Source: Mycobacterium sp. M26 (lineage in GTDB: Bacteria; Actinomycetota; Actinomycetes; Mycobacteriales; Mycobacteriaceae). Taken from it: DNA of 64,000 bases. The stretch is taken from contig NZ_LN929908.1 in the NCBI RefSeq assembly GCF_001494595.1, positions 2,269,716 to 2,333,715 of the forward strand, given 5' to 3'. Under the pieces are notes generated by a model. That model searched no databases and was not told where the DNA came from. It worked only from the letters and a program-made list of their open reading frames with translations. Position numbers and translations under genes: made by a program. Every line of letters starts with the position of its first letter. Position 1 is the first letter of the stretch. This document shows positions 44,188-52,968 of the stretch, piece by piece.

Positions 44188-44279
44188 CGGAAGCTCCCTC
44201 GCTGTGGTCGGGTCAGGCGTCCACTTACCATCAAGCCCATGGCATCCCCATTACAGCAAGTTCCGGCGATGAGACGTCG

Positions 44280-45629
44280 ATGGCGCGCGTAATCGTGGTG
44301 GGCGCCGGCGCGGCGGGACTGGCCGCGGCCCGGACGATGGTCGCCGGGGGAGCTGAGGTCACGGTGCTGGAAGCCCGTGACCGGGTGGGCGGACGGATGG
44401 AAGGCGGCCGCACCGCCGATGGGGTGCCGGTCGAACTGGGCGGCCAGTGGATTGGCCCCACCCAGGACCGGATGTATCAGCTGGTCGACGAACTCGGCCT
44501 GCGGACGTTTCCCACGTTTAACGAGGGTCAGATGGTGATTCATCTAGGTGGCCGTTCGTCTCGGATGAGCAGCAAGAAGGGCGCTGTGCCCAAGCTCAAT
44601 CCGTTCGTCCTGCTTGATCTGGCCCAGGGCCTGCTGCGCTTCAACCGGGCATCACAACGGGTCGACCTCCACCGACCGTGGCAATCGCGCGCCGCTCGTG
44701 ATCTCGACGGGCAGACGTTCGAGACGTGGATCCGCCGCCACCTGCGTACCCCGTTGGGGCGCGCCTACTTTCGCATCGCCACCGAGGCGGTGTTCTCCGC
44801 CGAATCCACCGACCTGTCGGCCCTGCACGCGATGTTCTATGCGCACTCCGGCACCGATCTGGAGACCCTGCTCGCGGTGGAAGGCGGTGCGCAACAGGAC
44901 CGCATCGTCGGCGGGTCGGTGCGCATCGCCGAAGCGATGGCCGCGGAACTGGGGGACCGGGTACGGCTGTCGCATCCGGTGCGTCGCATCGACCATGGGC
45001 CCCACGGCGTACGCGTGCACACCGACACGTCGACGTTCGACGCCGACCGCGTGATCATCACGCTCCCACCCACGCTGGCCGGCCGATTGGTCTACCAGCC
45101 GGGGTTGCCCTCGTGGCGCGATCAACTCACCCAGCGGTTGCCTGCCGGATCGGTGATCAAGCTGTACTGCATCTACGACGAACCCTTCTGGCGCGCCGCC
45201 GGACTCAACGGCCAAGCCGCCTCGGACGTTGGACCGGTCAAGGTGACCTTCGACAATTCACCACCCGAGGGCGGCCCGGGCGTGCTCATGGGTTTCATGG
45301 AGGCCAACGACGGACGGTTCTGGGGGCGGCGTAGCCGCGAGGAACGCCAGGCGGCCGCCGTCGAGTGCTTCGCTCGCTATTTCGGCGAGAGGGCCCGGCA
45401 TCCGATCGAGTACCTGGAACGGGACTGGATGGCCGAGGAGTACACCCGCGGGTGCTATGGCGCCCATTTCACGCCGGGTGTGTGGACCGCATTCGGGGGT
45501 GCGCTCAGTGAGCCCATCGGACCGATTCACTGGGCCGGCGCGGAATGCGCGACGCGGTGGAATGGGTACCTGGAGGGCGCGGTGCGCTCCGGTGAGTCGA
45601 CGGCCCGGACCGTTTTGGAAGGTCTGTGA
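44280..45629 (+). CDS. Flavin monoamine oxidase family protein
   Basis: A 449-residue FAD amine oxidase. The dinucleotide site VVGAGAAGLAAARTM, the VLEARDRVGGRME block, GGQWIGPTQDRMYQL and the C-terminal HWAGAECATRWNGYLEGAVRSG match MAO-type proteins such as AofH. The cysteine that carries covalent FAD in MAO A and B is conserved here as C392 in RGCYGAHFTPG. It probably oxidises primary or secondary amines to aldehydes. ATG 44280 has a weak ribosome site. Confidence 0.88.
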   Translation: MARVIVVGAGAAGLAAARTMVAGGAEVTVLEARDRVGGRMEGGRTADGVPVELGGQWIGPTQDRMYQLVDELGLRTFPTFNEGQMVIHLGGRSSRMSSKKGAVPKLNPFVLLDLAQGLLRFNRASQRVDLHRPWQSRAARDLDGQTFETWIRRHLRTPLGRAYFRIATEAVFSAESTDLSALHAMFYAHSGTDLETLLAVEGGAQQDRIVGGSVRIAEAMAAELGDRVRLSHPVRRIDHGPHGVRVHTDTSTFDADRVIITLPPTLAGRLVYQPGLPSWRDQLTQRLPAGSVIKLYCIYDEPFWRAAGLNGQAASDVGPVKVTFDNSPPEGGPGVLMGFMEANDGRFWGRRSREERQAAAVECFARYFGERARHPIEYLERDWMAEEYTRGCYGAHFTPGVWTAFGGALSEPIGPIHWAGAECATRWNGYLEGAVRSGESTARTVLEGL

Positions 45630-45634
45630 CGGCG

Positions 45635-46063
45635 TCAGGCCCGAATTGCCGGAAAGCGCGAATCCCGTTGCATGAACGTGGAATCGGGTGCGACGAAACC
45701 GAACGTGGCGTACAGATCATGGGCGTCGTCGGTATGCAGCATCCACCGGAAGTCCCGGCCCGGTCCGTCGTCGATCATCGTCCGCACGATGCCGGTCCCG
45801 ATGCCACGGCCGCGCTCGTCGCGGTGCACATAGACATCGGCCAGATAGGCGGACGCGACGCCGTCGGAGAAGGCCCTGCAGAATCCCACCATCCGGCCGT
45901 CATCGCGGTCGTAGGCGCCGACCACCCGCCAGGCTGTGTCGAGCTGTCGGTCGAACATCTCGCGGGTGCGGTACTTGGCCCAGTAGGCGTGTTCGGTCAA
46001 CTCGTGCCAGAGCCACTCGCGATCGACCCGGCCTATGTCGGTGGAGAACTCGACCTCTGCCAT
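45635..46063 (-). CDS. GNAT-family N-acetyltransferase
   Basis: A 142-residue acetyltransferase. The acetyl-CoA-binding strand-loop is ADVYVHRDERGRGIGTGIVRTM, and the C-terminal DLYATFGFVAPDS is typical. Substrate unknown. It is convergent with the amine oxidase, 5 bases apart. Confidence 0.85.
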   Translation of the reverse strand: MAEVEFSTDIGRVDREWLWHELTEHAYWAKYRTREMFDRQLDTAWRVVGAYDRDDGRMVGFCRAFSDGVASAYLADVYVHRDERGRGIGTGIVRTMIDDGPGRDFRWMLHTDDAHDLYATFGFVAPDSTFMQRDSRFPAIRA

Positions 46064-46137
46064 GCCGCCATTATTGCGTACGCCTACATGGCGTCGCGAC
46101 AGTGACTGTGGCGCTTGGTATTACCGGTCTTGACTTG

Positions 46138-46569
46138 CTATTCGAAGCGCTCGGCGAGACGCTCCAGCGTGGCGGTCATGCCGCGCTCGAGGTGACTCCG
46201 GCGATCCCGTGCCCCCACGATGTCCTGCAGGAGCACCACCGCCCGCAGCTGCGGAGCGTGCTTGCGCATCGTCTCGGTCACCAGTGTGCCGCCCTCGACG
46301 TCGGAGAAGGCATAGTGCCAGTGAGTCTCCGACGGTGAGTCGGTCAGGAAACCGAACGATTCGCCAGGGATGTCATCGGTGACCGTGGCGGTCATCGACC
46401 ACCGGTAGAGGGGACCGATCCGATTGCGTCCGGTGAACCGACGGCCCGGTTCGATCCAGCGCGCCGCGGTGGTCTCGGGACTGATGGAGCCCATGTTGGT
46501 GATGTCGCTGACGAAGGAGTACAGCTCGTGCCGTGGCGCTCTGATGACGCGGGAGACGCTCAGGTGCAT
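46138..46569 (-). CDS. SRPBCC family protein
   Basis: A 143-residue START-like protein: N-terminal strand VSRVIRAPRHELYSFVSDITNMGSISPE, the RWSMTATVTDDIPGESFGFLTD strands, and a C-terminal helix (MTATLERLAERF). ATG 46569 is taken as the start because SRPBCC similarity begins there, but the frame continues upstream without a stop through a DJ-1/PfpI fragment, so an N-terminally extended product is possible. Ligand unknown. Confidence 0.75.
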   Translation of the reverse strand: MHLSVSRVIRAPRHELYSFVSDITNMGSISPETTAARWIEPGRRFTGRNRIGPLYRWSMTATVTDDIPGESFGFLTDSPSETHWHYAFSDVEGGTLVTETMRKHAPQLRAVVLLQDIVGARDRRSHLERGMTATLERLAERFE

Positions 46570-46578
46570 CGCCGGCGG

Positions 46579-46770
46579 GCTGAGTTCGGCGACCAGCCGA
46601 CGCGCCAGTTTCTCCGATGATTGCGGGTTCTGACCGGTGTAGAGGTTGCCGTCCACCACCACATAGGGCCGAAACGGCAGTACAGCCTTGCTGTAGTCGA
46701 CACTCATTTCCTTGAGGCGGTCCTCGAGAAGCCAGGGTCGGCGCACGACGCCGGTGATCTCTTGGACGCC
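46579..46770 (-). pseudogene. C-terminal remnant of a DJ-1/PfpI (type 1 glutamine amidotransferase-like) gene
   Basis: About 64 codons match the C-terminal part of DJ-1/PfpI proteins: RPWLLEDRLKEM, then VVVDGNLYTGQNPQSS and a final helix. The first two thirds, including the nucleophile-elbow cysteine, are missing. The fragment is in frame with the SRPBCC gene without a stop. At its 5' edge it abuts the PucR remnant on the other strand. Confidence 0.6.
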
Positions 46771-47061
46771 AAGCATCTGCTCGCGCTTCGGCAGCGGGGC
46801 CGTAGCGGCGCCGACCTCATCCACACCGTCGAGACCTACCTGCGGCACGACCGCAACGTCGATGCCACGGCACAGGCATTGTTTCTGCACCGCAACAGCA
46901 TTCGCTATCGATTGACGCGCTTTATGGAGGTCACCGGCTTGGATGTGGAGAGCACCGATGGGGTAGTGCTGACCTGGTGGCTACTCAACCGGTCAGGTCC
47001 GATCGGCGGCCTCAGGGATGCAGATTCCACTGGCCCACATCAGACGCCAGCGCATCGTTGA
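46759..47061 (+). pseudogene. C-terminal remnant of a PucR-family regulator
   Basis: About 65 codons encode the PucR C-terminal HTH: DLIHTVETYLRHDRNV, LFLHRNSIRYRLTRFMEV and TWWLLNR. The sensory N-terminal 300 or so residues are absent. The frame stops at 47061, overlapping the end of the DUF1906 gene by 50 bases. Together with the DJ-1 remnant it looks like a deletion that joined two divergently transcribed genes. Confidence 0.6.
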
Positions 47062-47803
47062 CGTCAACCTCGAGGCCACCGACCAGCGGGCCCGGATTTG
47101 ATGCGGTGGCGACCACCCGCTGATAGAGAACCGCGCCGGGATGAACCTGATTGCCGGACCAGGCCTTGGTCTGCCATGCCCACCAGCGACCAGGTGTGCT
47201 GGACCGTCCGATCACGCCGTCGGCTGCCGCCCACTCGCAGACGTCGATTCCGCCATACACTCCGGTCCGCTGTACGCCGATCACCGAATTGATCCCTTTA
47301 AACCACTGCAAAGCAACGGTGTTCCACGTATTGCGGTTGATGTCCTCGTCGATGGTGAAGAAGATCGGGGCGCTCTGCCCGCCGCCGGCCGCGGTGTGCA
47401 GCTGCCACGCGGTACGGGCGTCGGCGATGCCGCCGGCATAACCCCGGGTGAAATCCGACGGCGCCGTACCGCCCGGCTTGCCGTACTGATAGTTGCTCAC
47501 GATCACCAGGCCCGCTGCGGCAAGCGACTGGGCGTAGGGCCGGGTGATCGGCTTGGCGCCGAACGACGACCCCGGGCGGGACAGCGAGACGTAGTTGACC
47601 ACCCCGGAATGCCCGGCGGCGCGGATCGCCTGCGCGGGGATCTGTTTGGCGGCGAAATCGATCAGAGTCGGCGCCGCGGCGGACGCCGTCGGGGCGCCGG
47701 TTCCCAACGACACCGCTCCCAGCCCCGCCAATGCAGTGGCATAGCGCAGCGCGTCACGCCGGGTCACCGGTCGTGACACCCGTGGGTTGAGGTGATCGGA
47801 CAC
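47012..47803 (-). CDS. DUF1906 glycoside-hydrolase-like protein, Tat-exported (Rv2525c-like)
   Basis: A 263-residue exported protein with a Tat signal (PVTRRDALRYATALAGLGAVS, RR motif) and an A-x-A cleavage site. The mature part is a DUF1906 domain (GH25-related barrel) with VNYVSLSRPGSSFGAKPI, IFFTIDEDINRNTWN and YGGIDVCEWAAADG. Rv2525c is a Tat substrate linked to cell-wall stress. The start GTG 47803 has no ribosome site. Confidence 0.87.
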   Translation of the reverse strand: MSDHLNPRVSRPVTRRDALRYATALAGLGAVSLGTGAPTASAAAPTLIDFAAKQIPAQAIRAAGHSGVVNYVSLSRPGSSFGAKPITRPYAQSLAAAGLVIVSNYQYGKPGGTAPSDFTRGYAGGIADARTAWQLHTAAGGGQSAPIFFTIDEDINRNTWNTVALQWFKGINSVIGVQRTGVYGGIDVCEWAAADGVIGRSSTPGRWWAWQTKAWSGNQVHPGAVLYQRVVATASNPGPLVGGLEVDVNDALASDVGQWNLHP

Positions 47804-48014
47804 GCCGCGACACTAGCGGCGGCACAACACAGATCGGTGTATCCACGCTGGCCGTGTTCGATCTCTGGCCAAGTTGAGTTCGGGTCGTTATGACTGTGAC
47901 ATATTTGTGGCCGGCGGGACTTTCGGGAGAGGATGACAACCGCGGCAACTGGATCTGTCGAATGCCCCGGCACCCATAGCTCACCAGTCAGTAGTGAACG
48001 TTTAGGAGCAGGGG

Positions 48015-48821
48015 ATGACCACGCGCGAATTCGGTGCGGATCTTGAGGTTGCGGTGATCGAACCCGCGATCCTCGAATTTCAGATCACGCTCGCTCAGCA
48101 GACCGGAGCCGACGTCACGGAAACGCTCGAGTTCCAGGCGAACGGCAAGACCGTCCACCCTGAGGTGATTGTCGGTGATGTCGGCTCGCGAATCCACCGG
48201 TTCGCGGCCGACAAGGGCACGGTGACCGCGAGGTACCGGGCGACCGCGGTCGGGGCGTCCGACCCGTCGCCGGTCACCGACTTCGACCTGACGAACTACC
48301 TGCGACCGAGCCGTTACGCCGAGTCGGACAAGTTCTTCGGTTTCGCGGCAACGGAATTCGGCGAGTATGCCAGTTCAGTGACCGTGCTGGAGAAGGTGTC
48401 GTCCTGGGTCGGTACTCGGCTGGATTACGTGCCGGGTTCCAGTGATCCGATCGACGGCGCCGTCGACACGCTGCTCGCAGGCCGGGGTGTGTGCCGGGAC
48501 TACGCCCATCTTGTCGTTGCCCTGCTGCGGGCGGTGAAGGTGCCCGCGCGACTGGCCGCGGTGTACGCGCCCGGGTGCGAGCCGATGGACTTCCATGCGG
48601 TGGCCGAAGCACTGGTCGACGGTGCATGGCGAGTTGTCGATGCGACGTGTCTGGCGCCGCGCCAGTCCATGATGCGGATCGCGACCGGGCGTGACGCCGC
48701 CGACACTGCCTTTCTGGACAACCACGGCGGCGCGATCTCGTTGGAGCACATGGAAGTCACCGCGGTGGTCGACGGCGACCTTCCCCGCGACGCGGTGACG
48801 GATCTGGTGTCGCTGCGCTGA
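48015..48821 (+). CDS. Transglutaminase-like (protease-fold) protein
   Basis: A 268-residue protein. The N-terminal beta domain (about 1-95) precedes a transglutaminase core with the catalytic triad C160 in GRGVCRDYAHL, H194 in MDFHAVAEA and D209 in WRVVDATCLA. Members of this group in bacteria act as peptidases or cross-linkers. No signal peptide is seen. ATG 48015 follows AGGAGCAGGGG. Confidence 0.87.
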   Translation: MTTREFGADLEVAVIEPAILEFQITLAQQTGADVTETLEFQANGKTVHPEVIVGDVGSRIHRFAADKGTVTARYRATAVGASDPSPVTDFDLTNYLRPSRYAESDKFFGFAATEFGEYASSVTVLEKVSSWVGTRLDYVPGSSDPIDGAVDTLLAGRGVCRDYAHLVVALLRAVKVPARLAAVYAPGCEPMDFHAVAEALVDGAWRVVDATCLAPRQSMMRIATGRDAADTAFLDNHGGAISLEHMEVTAVVDGDLPRDAVTDLVSLR

Positions 48822-48946
48822 GTTCGGGCTGGCGCCAGGGGAGTCTGCGCTGTTAGCGTTTCGTGCTGTAGGCGCGCTGTCGCGCGTCTCCGGACGAGAT
48901 GTGCGCCGTACCCGGACTGCCAAGACGACGCACTCTGGAGGTTGTC

Positions 48947-49828
48947 ATGTCCGGTGTTTCGTTCGATCCGAAGCTGTCCGCCAAGCCGCTCGAGGTGAGC
49001 TGGATTCACGGCTCGGTGTCCGCCAAGCACAACACCGATCCTGATCTTCAGATTTATTGGTACGACGACAACACCGTCATCCTGCGGCAGAACAAGGCGA
49101 TCGACTACGAGGCGCCGTTCTTGTTTCTGCTGTTCGGCCGTGAGCGTGCCGTTCTCCTCGACACCGGGGCGACAGCCTCGGCGGAGTATTTCCCGCTGCG
49201 CCGGGCGGTCGACGAGTTGATGGGGCAGTGGTTGGGGCGCAATCCCCGGGACGGATACGGATTGCTGGTCCTGCACACCCACTCCCACGGCGATCATGTT
49301 GCCGGCGACGGGCAATTCGTGGACCGGCCCGATACCGAGCTGGTATCGGCAGATCGAGAAATCGCGTGGGAGTTCTTCGGCTTTTCAGAAGACTCGGACG
49401 CGATCAGACATGTCGATCTGGGGGACCGGGTCTTGGACGTCATCGCGACGCCAGGTCATGATGCGGCGGCTGTCACCTTCTACGATCCCTGGTCGGGCTT
49501 CCTCCTCACCGGGGACACGGTCTATCGGGGGCGTCTCTACATTGTCGATTGGCCGGCTTTCACACGAAGCATCGATCGCATGATCGAGTTCTGTCAGACG
49601 CGACCGGTGACGCATGTGATCGGGTGTCACATCGAGATGACACGCCAACCCGGTGTGGACTATCCGGTGCGGACCACCTATCAGCCCGATGAGCCGCCGC
49701 TGGAGATGGCGGTGGAGCACTTGTACGCGGTACGGGCAGCGCTGCGTGAGGTTGGCCCGGAGCCGGCCCGCCGCGCCTTCGACGACTTCATTCTGTGGCC
49801 CGAGGACGACGAGTCGGAGAACGGCTAG
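48947..49828 (+). CDS. Metallo-beta-lactamase-fold hydrolase
   Basis: A 293-residue MBL-fold protein. Zinc motif THSHGDH (111-117), a downstream ATPGHDAAA histidine, LLTGDTVYRG aspartate and the CHIEMT histidine complete the metal sites. LDTGAT lies on the first strand. ATG 48947 follows TGGAGG. Substrate unknown. Confidence 0.87.
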   Translation: MSGVSFDPKLSAKPLEVSWIHGSVSAKHNTDPDLQIYWYDDNTVILRQNKAIDYEAPFLFLLFGRERAVLLDTGATASAEYFPLRRAVDELMGQWLGRNPRDGYGLLVLHTHSHGDHVAGDGQFVDRPDTELVSADREIAWEFFGFSEDSDAIRHVDLGDRVLDVIATPGHDAAAVTFYDPWSGFLLTGDTVYRGRLYIVDWPAFTRSIDRMIEFCQTRPVTHVIGCHIEMTRQPGVDYPVRTTYQPDEPPLEMAVEHLYAVRAALREVGPEPARRAFDDFILWPEDDESENG

Positions 49829-49831
49829 CCC

Positions 49832-50044
49832 TCACGCCACACTGCTGATGATCGCGGCCACTAACCCGGCCAAGGTCAGCACGCCGACCACCACAGCGGC
49901 GGCGATGGCGCGCCCACGTCGGCCCCGACGAACGTCGTAGATCGCCATCGCGAGGCTGGCGAAGATCAGCGCCGCATAGGCGGCCAGCCCGATCGTCAGT
50001 GCTGCTGTGGAGGAAGCACTGGCCAGCAGCGTCACAGTGTGCAC
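49832..50044 (-). CDS. Small two-helix membrane protein
   Basis: A 70-residue protein with two hydrophobic helices (ALTIGLAAYAALIFASLAMAI and AAAVVVGVLTLAGLVAAIIS) joined by a basic loop (RRGRRGRA). The GTG start has no clear ribosome site. It ends 3 bases from the MBL-fold gene. Function unknown. Confidence 0.55.
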   Translation of the reverse strand: MHTVTLLASASSTAALTIGLAAYAALIFASLAMAIYDVRRGRRGRAIAAAVVVGVLTLAGLVAAIISSVA

Positions 50045-50092
50045 CCGGCGAGCCTACTTCGCTGCGCAGGCGAGCCTTCAGCGCTCAGGCCT

Positions 50093-50644
50093 TCACTCCA
50101 ATGGCTCGGGGGTAAAGGTGACGTCGACTGCGCCTATGCTCATCGTCACCTGACCTTCGAGCAGCATCACCTGCGCAGAGATCCGTCGATCGACAGTCTG
50201 GGCCAGTTGCTGCACTGCCGCGTGCGGTATCTGCACCACCGACAGGTTTGGCAGTCCGGCCACTTTGGGGCCGACCGTCCGCCACCAGGTGGTCACGCTG
50301 GAGGCGAACGGAAACAACAGCACCTGTTCGGCCTGGCCTGCCGCCTTAGCCAACGCTCGTTCATCTGGCTGGCCGACGTCGATCCACTCCAGGATGCGGC
50401 CCGTGTAATCGGCGAGCCGCAAGTCCGGTACACCAGGGGTGGACAGCCCCGCCCCGAACGTCAACTCACCGTCGACGTCGTTGAGTCGGTGTGCGCGCAG
50501 CCCAAACGCCAACAACCGCACCACCATCCGCTCGTCGGTCTCACTGGGGTGGCGGGCCACGGTCAGCGCGTGATCGGCGTAGTAACCGTGTTCGACATCG
50601 GAGACGCCGAGATCGACTTTGAATACCGTTGCGGAAAGAGCCAC
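50093..50644 (-). CDS. yaeQ: YaeQ family protein
   Basis: A 183-residue protein with the characteristic YaeQ opening ATVFKVDLGVSDVEHGYYADHAL, then TVARHPSETDERMVVRLLAFGL. YaeQ proteins have a PD-(D/E)XK-type fold without a settled function. The GTG at 50644 gives the usual family length; the open frame extends 20 codons further without similarity. It is divergent from the small secreted gene at 50713. Confidence 0.87.
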   Translation of the reverse strand: MALSATVFKVDLGVSDVEHGYYADHALTVARHPSETDERMVVRLLAFGLRAHRLNDVDGELTFGAGLSTPGVPDLRLADYTGRILEWIDVGQPDERALAKAAGQAEQVLLFPFASSVTTWWRTVGPKVAGLPNLSVVQIPHAAVQQLAQTVDRRISAQVMLLEGQVTMSIGAVDVTFTPEPLE

Positions 50645-50712
50645 GCCATAGTGTCCACCAGGTTCTGCGAACTTGGGACCGGTAGGCACCCGGATGGTAT
50701 TCACTCGACGCC

Positions 50713-51132
50713 ATGAAGAACATCATGATCGGCGCGATCGCGACGGGTTGCGCCGTCGCCAGCGTCGGCCTGGCCGCACCCGCCAACGCGGAACTGGCTC
50801 CGGGCGACTACAACTACCACAGCGTTATGGCCAACGGGGCCGTCACCGACAACCTGGTGCGGGTGACGAGTTGCGGCCCCAGCTGCATCTCACTGTTCAA
50901 TGTCACGCTGAATGCCGACCAGGGTCAGGCGTACGTCCAGGGCAACCAGTACGTGCTCGACCAGTTCATTCGCGGTGGCGCGTACTGCCCGGACGGTCGC
51001 CCGGTCGACGTGGCCACCCGCTACACCTTCGACCTCGACGGGACGAACGGGCTCCTCACCCTCAACGGTCCCAATCCTTGCGGCAACAACGGCCCGGTGG
51101 GCGAGACGCGGTTCACGTTCACTCCCGCGTGA
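50713..51132 (+). CDS. Small secreted protein, unknown function
   Basis: A 139-residue exported protein (signal peptide IGAIATGCAVASVGLAAPANA before ELAPG). The mature region is mostly beta (NYHSVMANGAVTDNLVRVTSCGPSC, YTFDLDGTNGLLTL) with four cysteines that likely form two disulfides. It matches the look of a recurrent mycobacterial exported family. No enzymatic motif is visible. Confidence 0.75.
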   Translation: MKNIMIGAIATGCAVASVGLAAPANAELAPGDYNYHSVMANGAVTDNLVRVTSCGPSCISLFNVTLNADQGQAYVQGNQYVLDQFIRGGAYCPDGRPVDVATRYTFDLDGTNGLLTLNGPNPCGNNGPVGETRFTFTPA

Positions 51133-51231
51133 GCGACGCGATAGTCGCATGTGCTGACGAAGGCGCCGATGACCAGGACTTCGTTGAGGCCATCTCGACG
51201 CCATGGGACGACCTACGCTACTGGTGATCCT

Positions 51232-51243
51232 GCATATTCGATT
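51232..51243 (+). repeat. Left copy of direct repeat GCATATTCGATT
   Basis: Twelve bases identical to 52030-52041, in the same orientation. The 12 bases before each copy are also partly similar (7 of 12). The two copies flank vapBC. Confidence 0.5.
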
Positions 51244-51292
51244 GCCACACATTCTCCGTTCACGGCTGCTGTAGCCGACTGAGGACGCGCGC

Positions 51293-51322
51293 GTATATAC
51301 TCAATGAACATTTCGTATATAC
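51293..51322. promoter_or_regulatory. vapBC promoter/operator
   Basis: Two copies of the self-complementary octamer GTATATAC at 51293-51300 and 51315-51322, 22 bases apart. A TATACT -10 hexamer (51296-51301) overlaps the first copy. Antitoxin dimers usually bind such paired sites. The second copy ends 11 bases before the preferred vapB start. Confidence 0.55.
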
Positions 51323-51333
51323 GTAAGGTGGCG

Positions 51334-51540
51334 ATGACCAAGCGTTTGATTGACCTCGATGACGACCTGTTGGCCGCCGCGCAAAAGGAACTCAAGACAT
51401 CCGGCGTTTCAGATACCGTCCGCATCGCGTTGCAGCAGGCTGCAGCGGCGTCTGCACGCGCTCGCCAGATCGCGTGGTTGAAGTCTGGCGGTATGGGGGA
51501 GATGGCGGACCCTGGTAAACGAGGTGATGTGTGGCGGTAG
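51334..51540 (+). CDS. vapB: VapB-type antitoxin
   Basis: A 68-residue protein with a ribbon-helix-helix N-terminus (KRLIDLDDDLLAAAQKELKT, then VSDTVRIALQQA) and a C-terminal tail (MGEMADPGKRGDVWR) of the kind that blocks a PIN toxin. ATG 51334 is preferred to 51304 because the fold starts there and GTAAGGTG precedes it. It overlaps vapC by 10 bases. Confidence 0.85.
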   Translation: MTKRLIDLDDDLLAAAQKELKTSGVSDTVRIALQQAAAASARARQIAWLKSGGMGEMADPGKRGDVWR

Positions 51541-51956
51541 TAGCGCGCTATCTCATCGACACCAGTGCCGCGGCACGGATGACAAACCCCGAGGTCGCCG
51601 ACCGACTTGCTCCGCTTATCGAGGCCGGATTGGTCGCAACCACCGCTCAGCTTGATGCCGAGGCTCTCTACAGCGCCCGCACCGCCGCGGACTACATGCA
51701 GATATGGTCAGATCGCCGCCTCGCATACGAGTACCTGCCGACCAACGATGACCACTGGCAGGCGGCGTTGGCTGCGCAGCGGTCGCTGGCCGGCACTGGT
51801 CGTCATCGTGCCGTCGGCATGGCCGACCTCCTGATCGCCACCCTTGCCAACGCCCATGATGTGACACTGCTGCACTATGACGCTGATTTCGAGATCGCTG
51901 CCGAGGTATTGCCCTTCCAGCATCGGTGGACGTTGGAACGGGGCACGATCAGTTAG
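51531..51956 (+). CDS. vapC: VapC-type PIN-domain toxin (ribonuclease)
   Basis: A 141-residue PIN protein with the four acidic metal ligands in the usual order: D10 in YLIDTSAAAR, E44 in LDAEALYS, D99 in VGMADLLIA and D117 in LHYDADFE. VapC toxins cut specific RNAs with Mg2+. GTG 51531 overlaps the vapB tail. The pair is complete and likely functional. Confidence 0.88.
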   Translation: MAVVARYLIDTSAAARMTNPEVADRLAPLIEAGLVATTAQLDAEALYSARTAADYMQIWSDRRLAYEYLPTNDDHWQAALAAQRSLAGTGRHRAVGMADLLIATLANAHDVTLLHYDADFEIAAEVLPFQHRWTLERGTIS

Positions 51957-52355
51957 GCCAGGGCAGGGTGTGGTGGAGTCGAAACCGGTTGGTGCGAAGT
52001 GCAATACGTACTGGCTCACTAGTAACCTCGCATATTCGATTACTGCATATGCCTTTTGGGTGGTGGACCCGTGGTCCAGCATCGGCATCGACGTCGGCGC
52101 CGGATCGGACCTAAGGGGCAAGGCCTCCACGCATCGCCCCGGCGTTGCTGCAGCGAAAAGCGCAGGTCGCCCAGCAGGGCCAGGAAGCCTGTACCGCGAT
52201 CGACTCGGCATGTTTCACGTCGATCTTGCGTTCGGCGAACTGGCCGACCCGGGTAGCAGAAGGCCTGGGCCCGAAGGCTGAGGGACTTAATCTACGAAAG
52301 ATATTGATACACAAATGATTACACCTGTATTCGACCTAGTCTCCAGATCGCTCAT
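51957..52355. other. Poorly coding stretch downstream of vapC
   Basis: About 400 bases with reading frames but no recognised product; base and codon usage differ from the neighbours, and A+T-rich patches occur near 52290-52330. The right copy of the direct repeat lies here. Confidence 0.35.
52030..52041 (+). repeat. Right copy of direct repeat GCATATTCGATT
   Basis: Identical to 51232-51243. The copies are 798 bases apart and enclose the vapB promoter, vapB and vapC. They could be a target-site or recombination footprint. Confidence 0.5.
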
Positions 52356-52955
52356 TCACGATCGCCGGTGGAAGCCCCGGCCACCTCCAGCCCTGTGATG
52401 TGGGCGCATCCGCTGCAGCACCTCGACCACGTGATAGGGCCCAGGCTCCACCCTCGCGGCCTCGTCGGCAAACGCGCTACCCAGCTGCATCGCCACTTCA
52501 ACGTCACCGACTAGGCAATGTTCGTTGACCGCTTGCTCGTCCGCGATGCTGTTGCAAGACAGTGGCGAGCAATCAAACCACCCGCCGAAACTGGTGTTGA
52601 CGATGTCGTAGCCGATCGGCGCGTACGCCGACAGGTCTGGGCTGGTGGGTAGGCCCGGCCAGTCGTCGGCGGGCGACCAAAGCTCACTGTTCCCGTCGCC
52701 GAAGCGGATACAGACCGCTCGGTACGCGAACAGCGTGTACGCGTACCGCTCGTCCGCGGGCACCACGCTCCACGCTAGAGCCTCGGTGTCGTAGAACCCG
52801 GCGGAGTTGTGGGCGCAGCGCTCAAGCCGATCAGGCGCGCTCGGCGAGATGTGCTCGCTGACACTGCAGACGTCGTCGATCGGGGCCTGCGCGAGGAACT
52901 CTGGCCGCACAGCGACCTGGCGGGCCACGAAGCCGACAAAGGCAGACTCAAACAT
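52356..52955 (-). CDS. Hypothetical protein of the accessory patch
   Basis: A roughly 199-residue protein with no recognised family. The composition is acidic with six cysteines (for example WFDCSPLSCNS and VNEHCLVGDVE). The C-terminus is His/Arg-rich. ATG 52955 gives a sensible start; a longer open frame exists. No transmembrane helix or signal peptide is visible. Location in a low-density accessory stretch suggests recent acquisition. Confidence 0.5.
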   Translation of the reverse strand: MFESAFVGFVARQVAVRPEFLAQAPIDDVCSVSEHISPSAPDRLERCAHNSAGFYDTEALAWSVVPADERYAYTLFAYRAVCIRFGDGNSELWSPADDWPGLPTSPDLSAYAPIGYDIVNTSFGGWFDCSPLSCNSIADEQAVNEHCLVGDVEVAMQLGSAFADEAARVEPGPYHVVEVLQRMRPHHRAGGGRGFHRRS

Positions 52956-52968
52956 GTTCGGTCCGAGG

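Noticed and set aside
46138..46890. A genuine DJ-1/SRPBCC fusion gene
   Set aside because: The frame is continuous, but the DJ-1 part lacks its catalytic two thirds and its upstream sequence is antisense to a PucR remnant. A pseudogene fragment joined to an intact SRPBCC gene is simpler.
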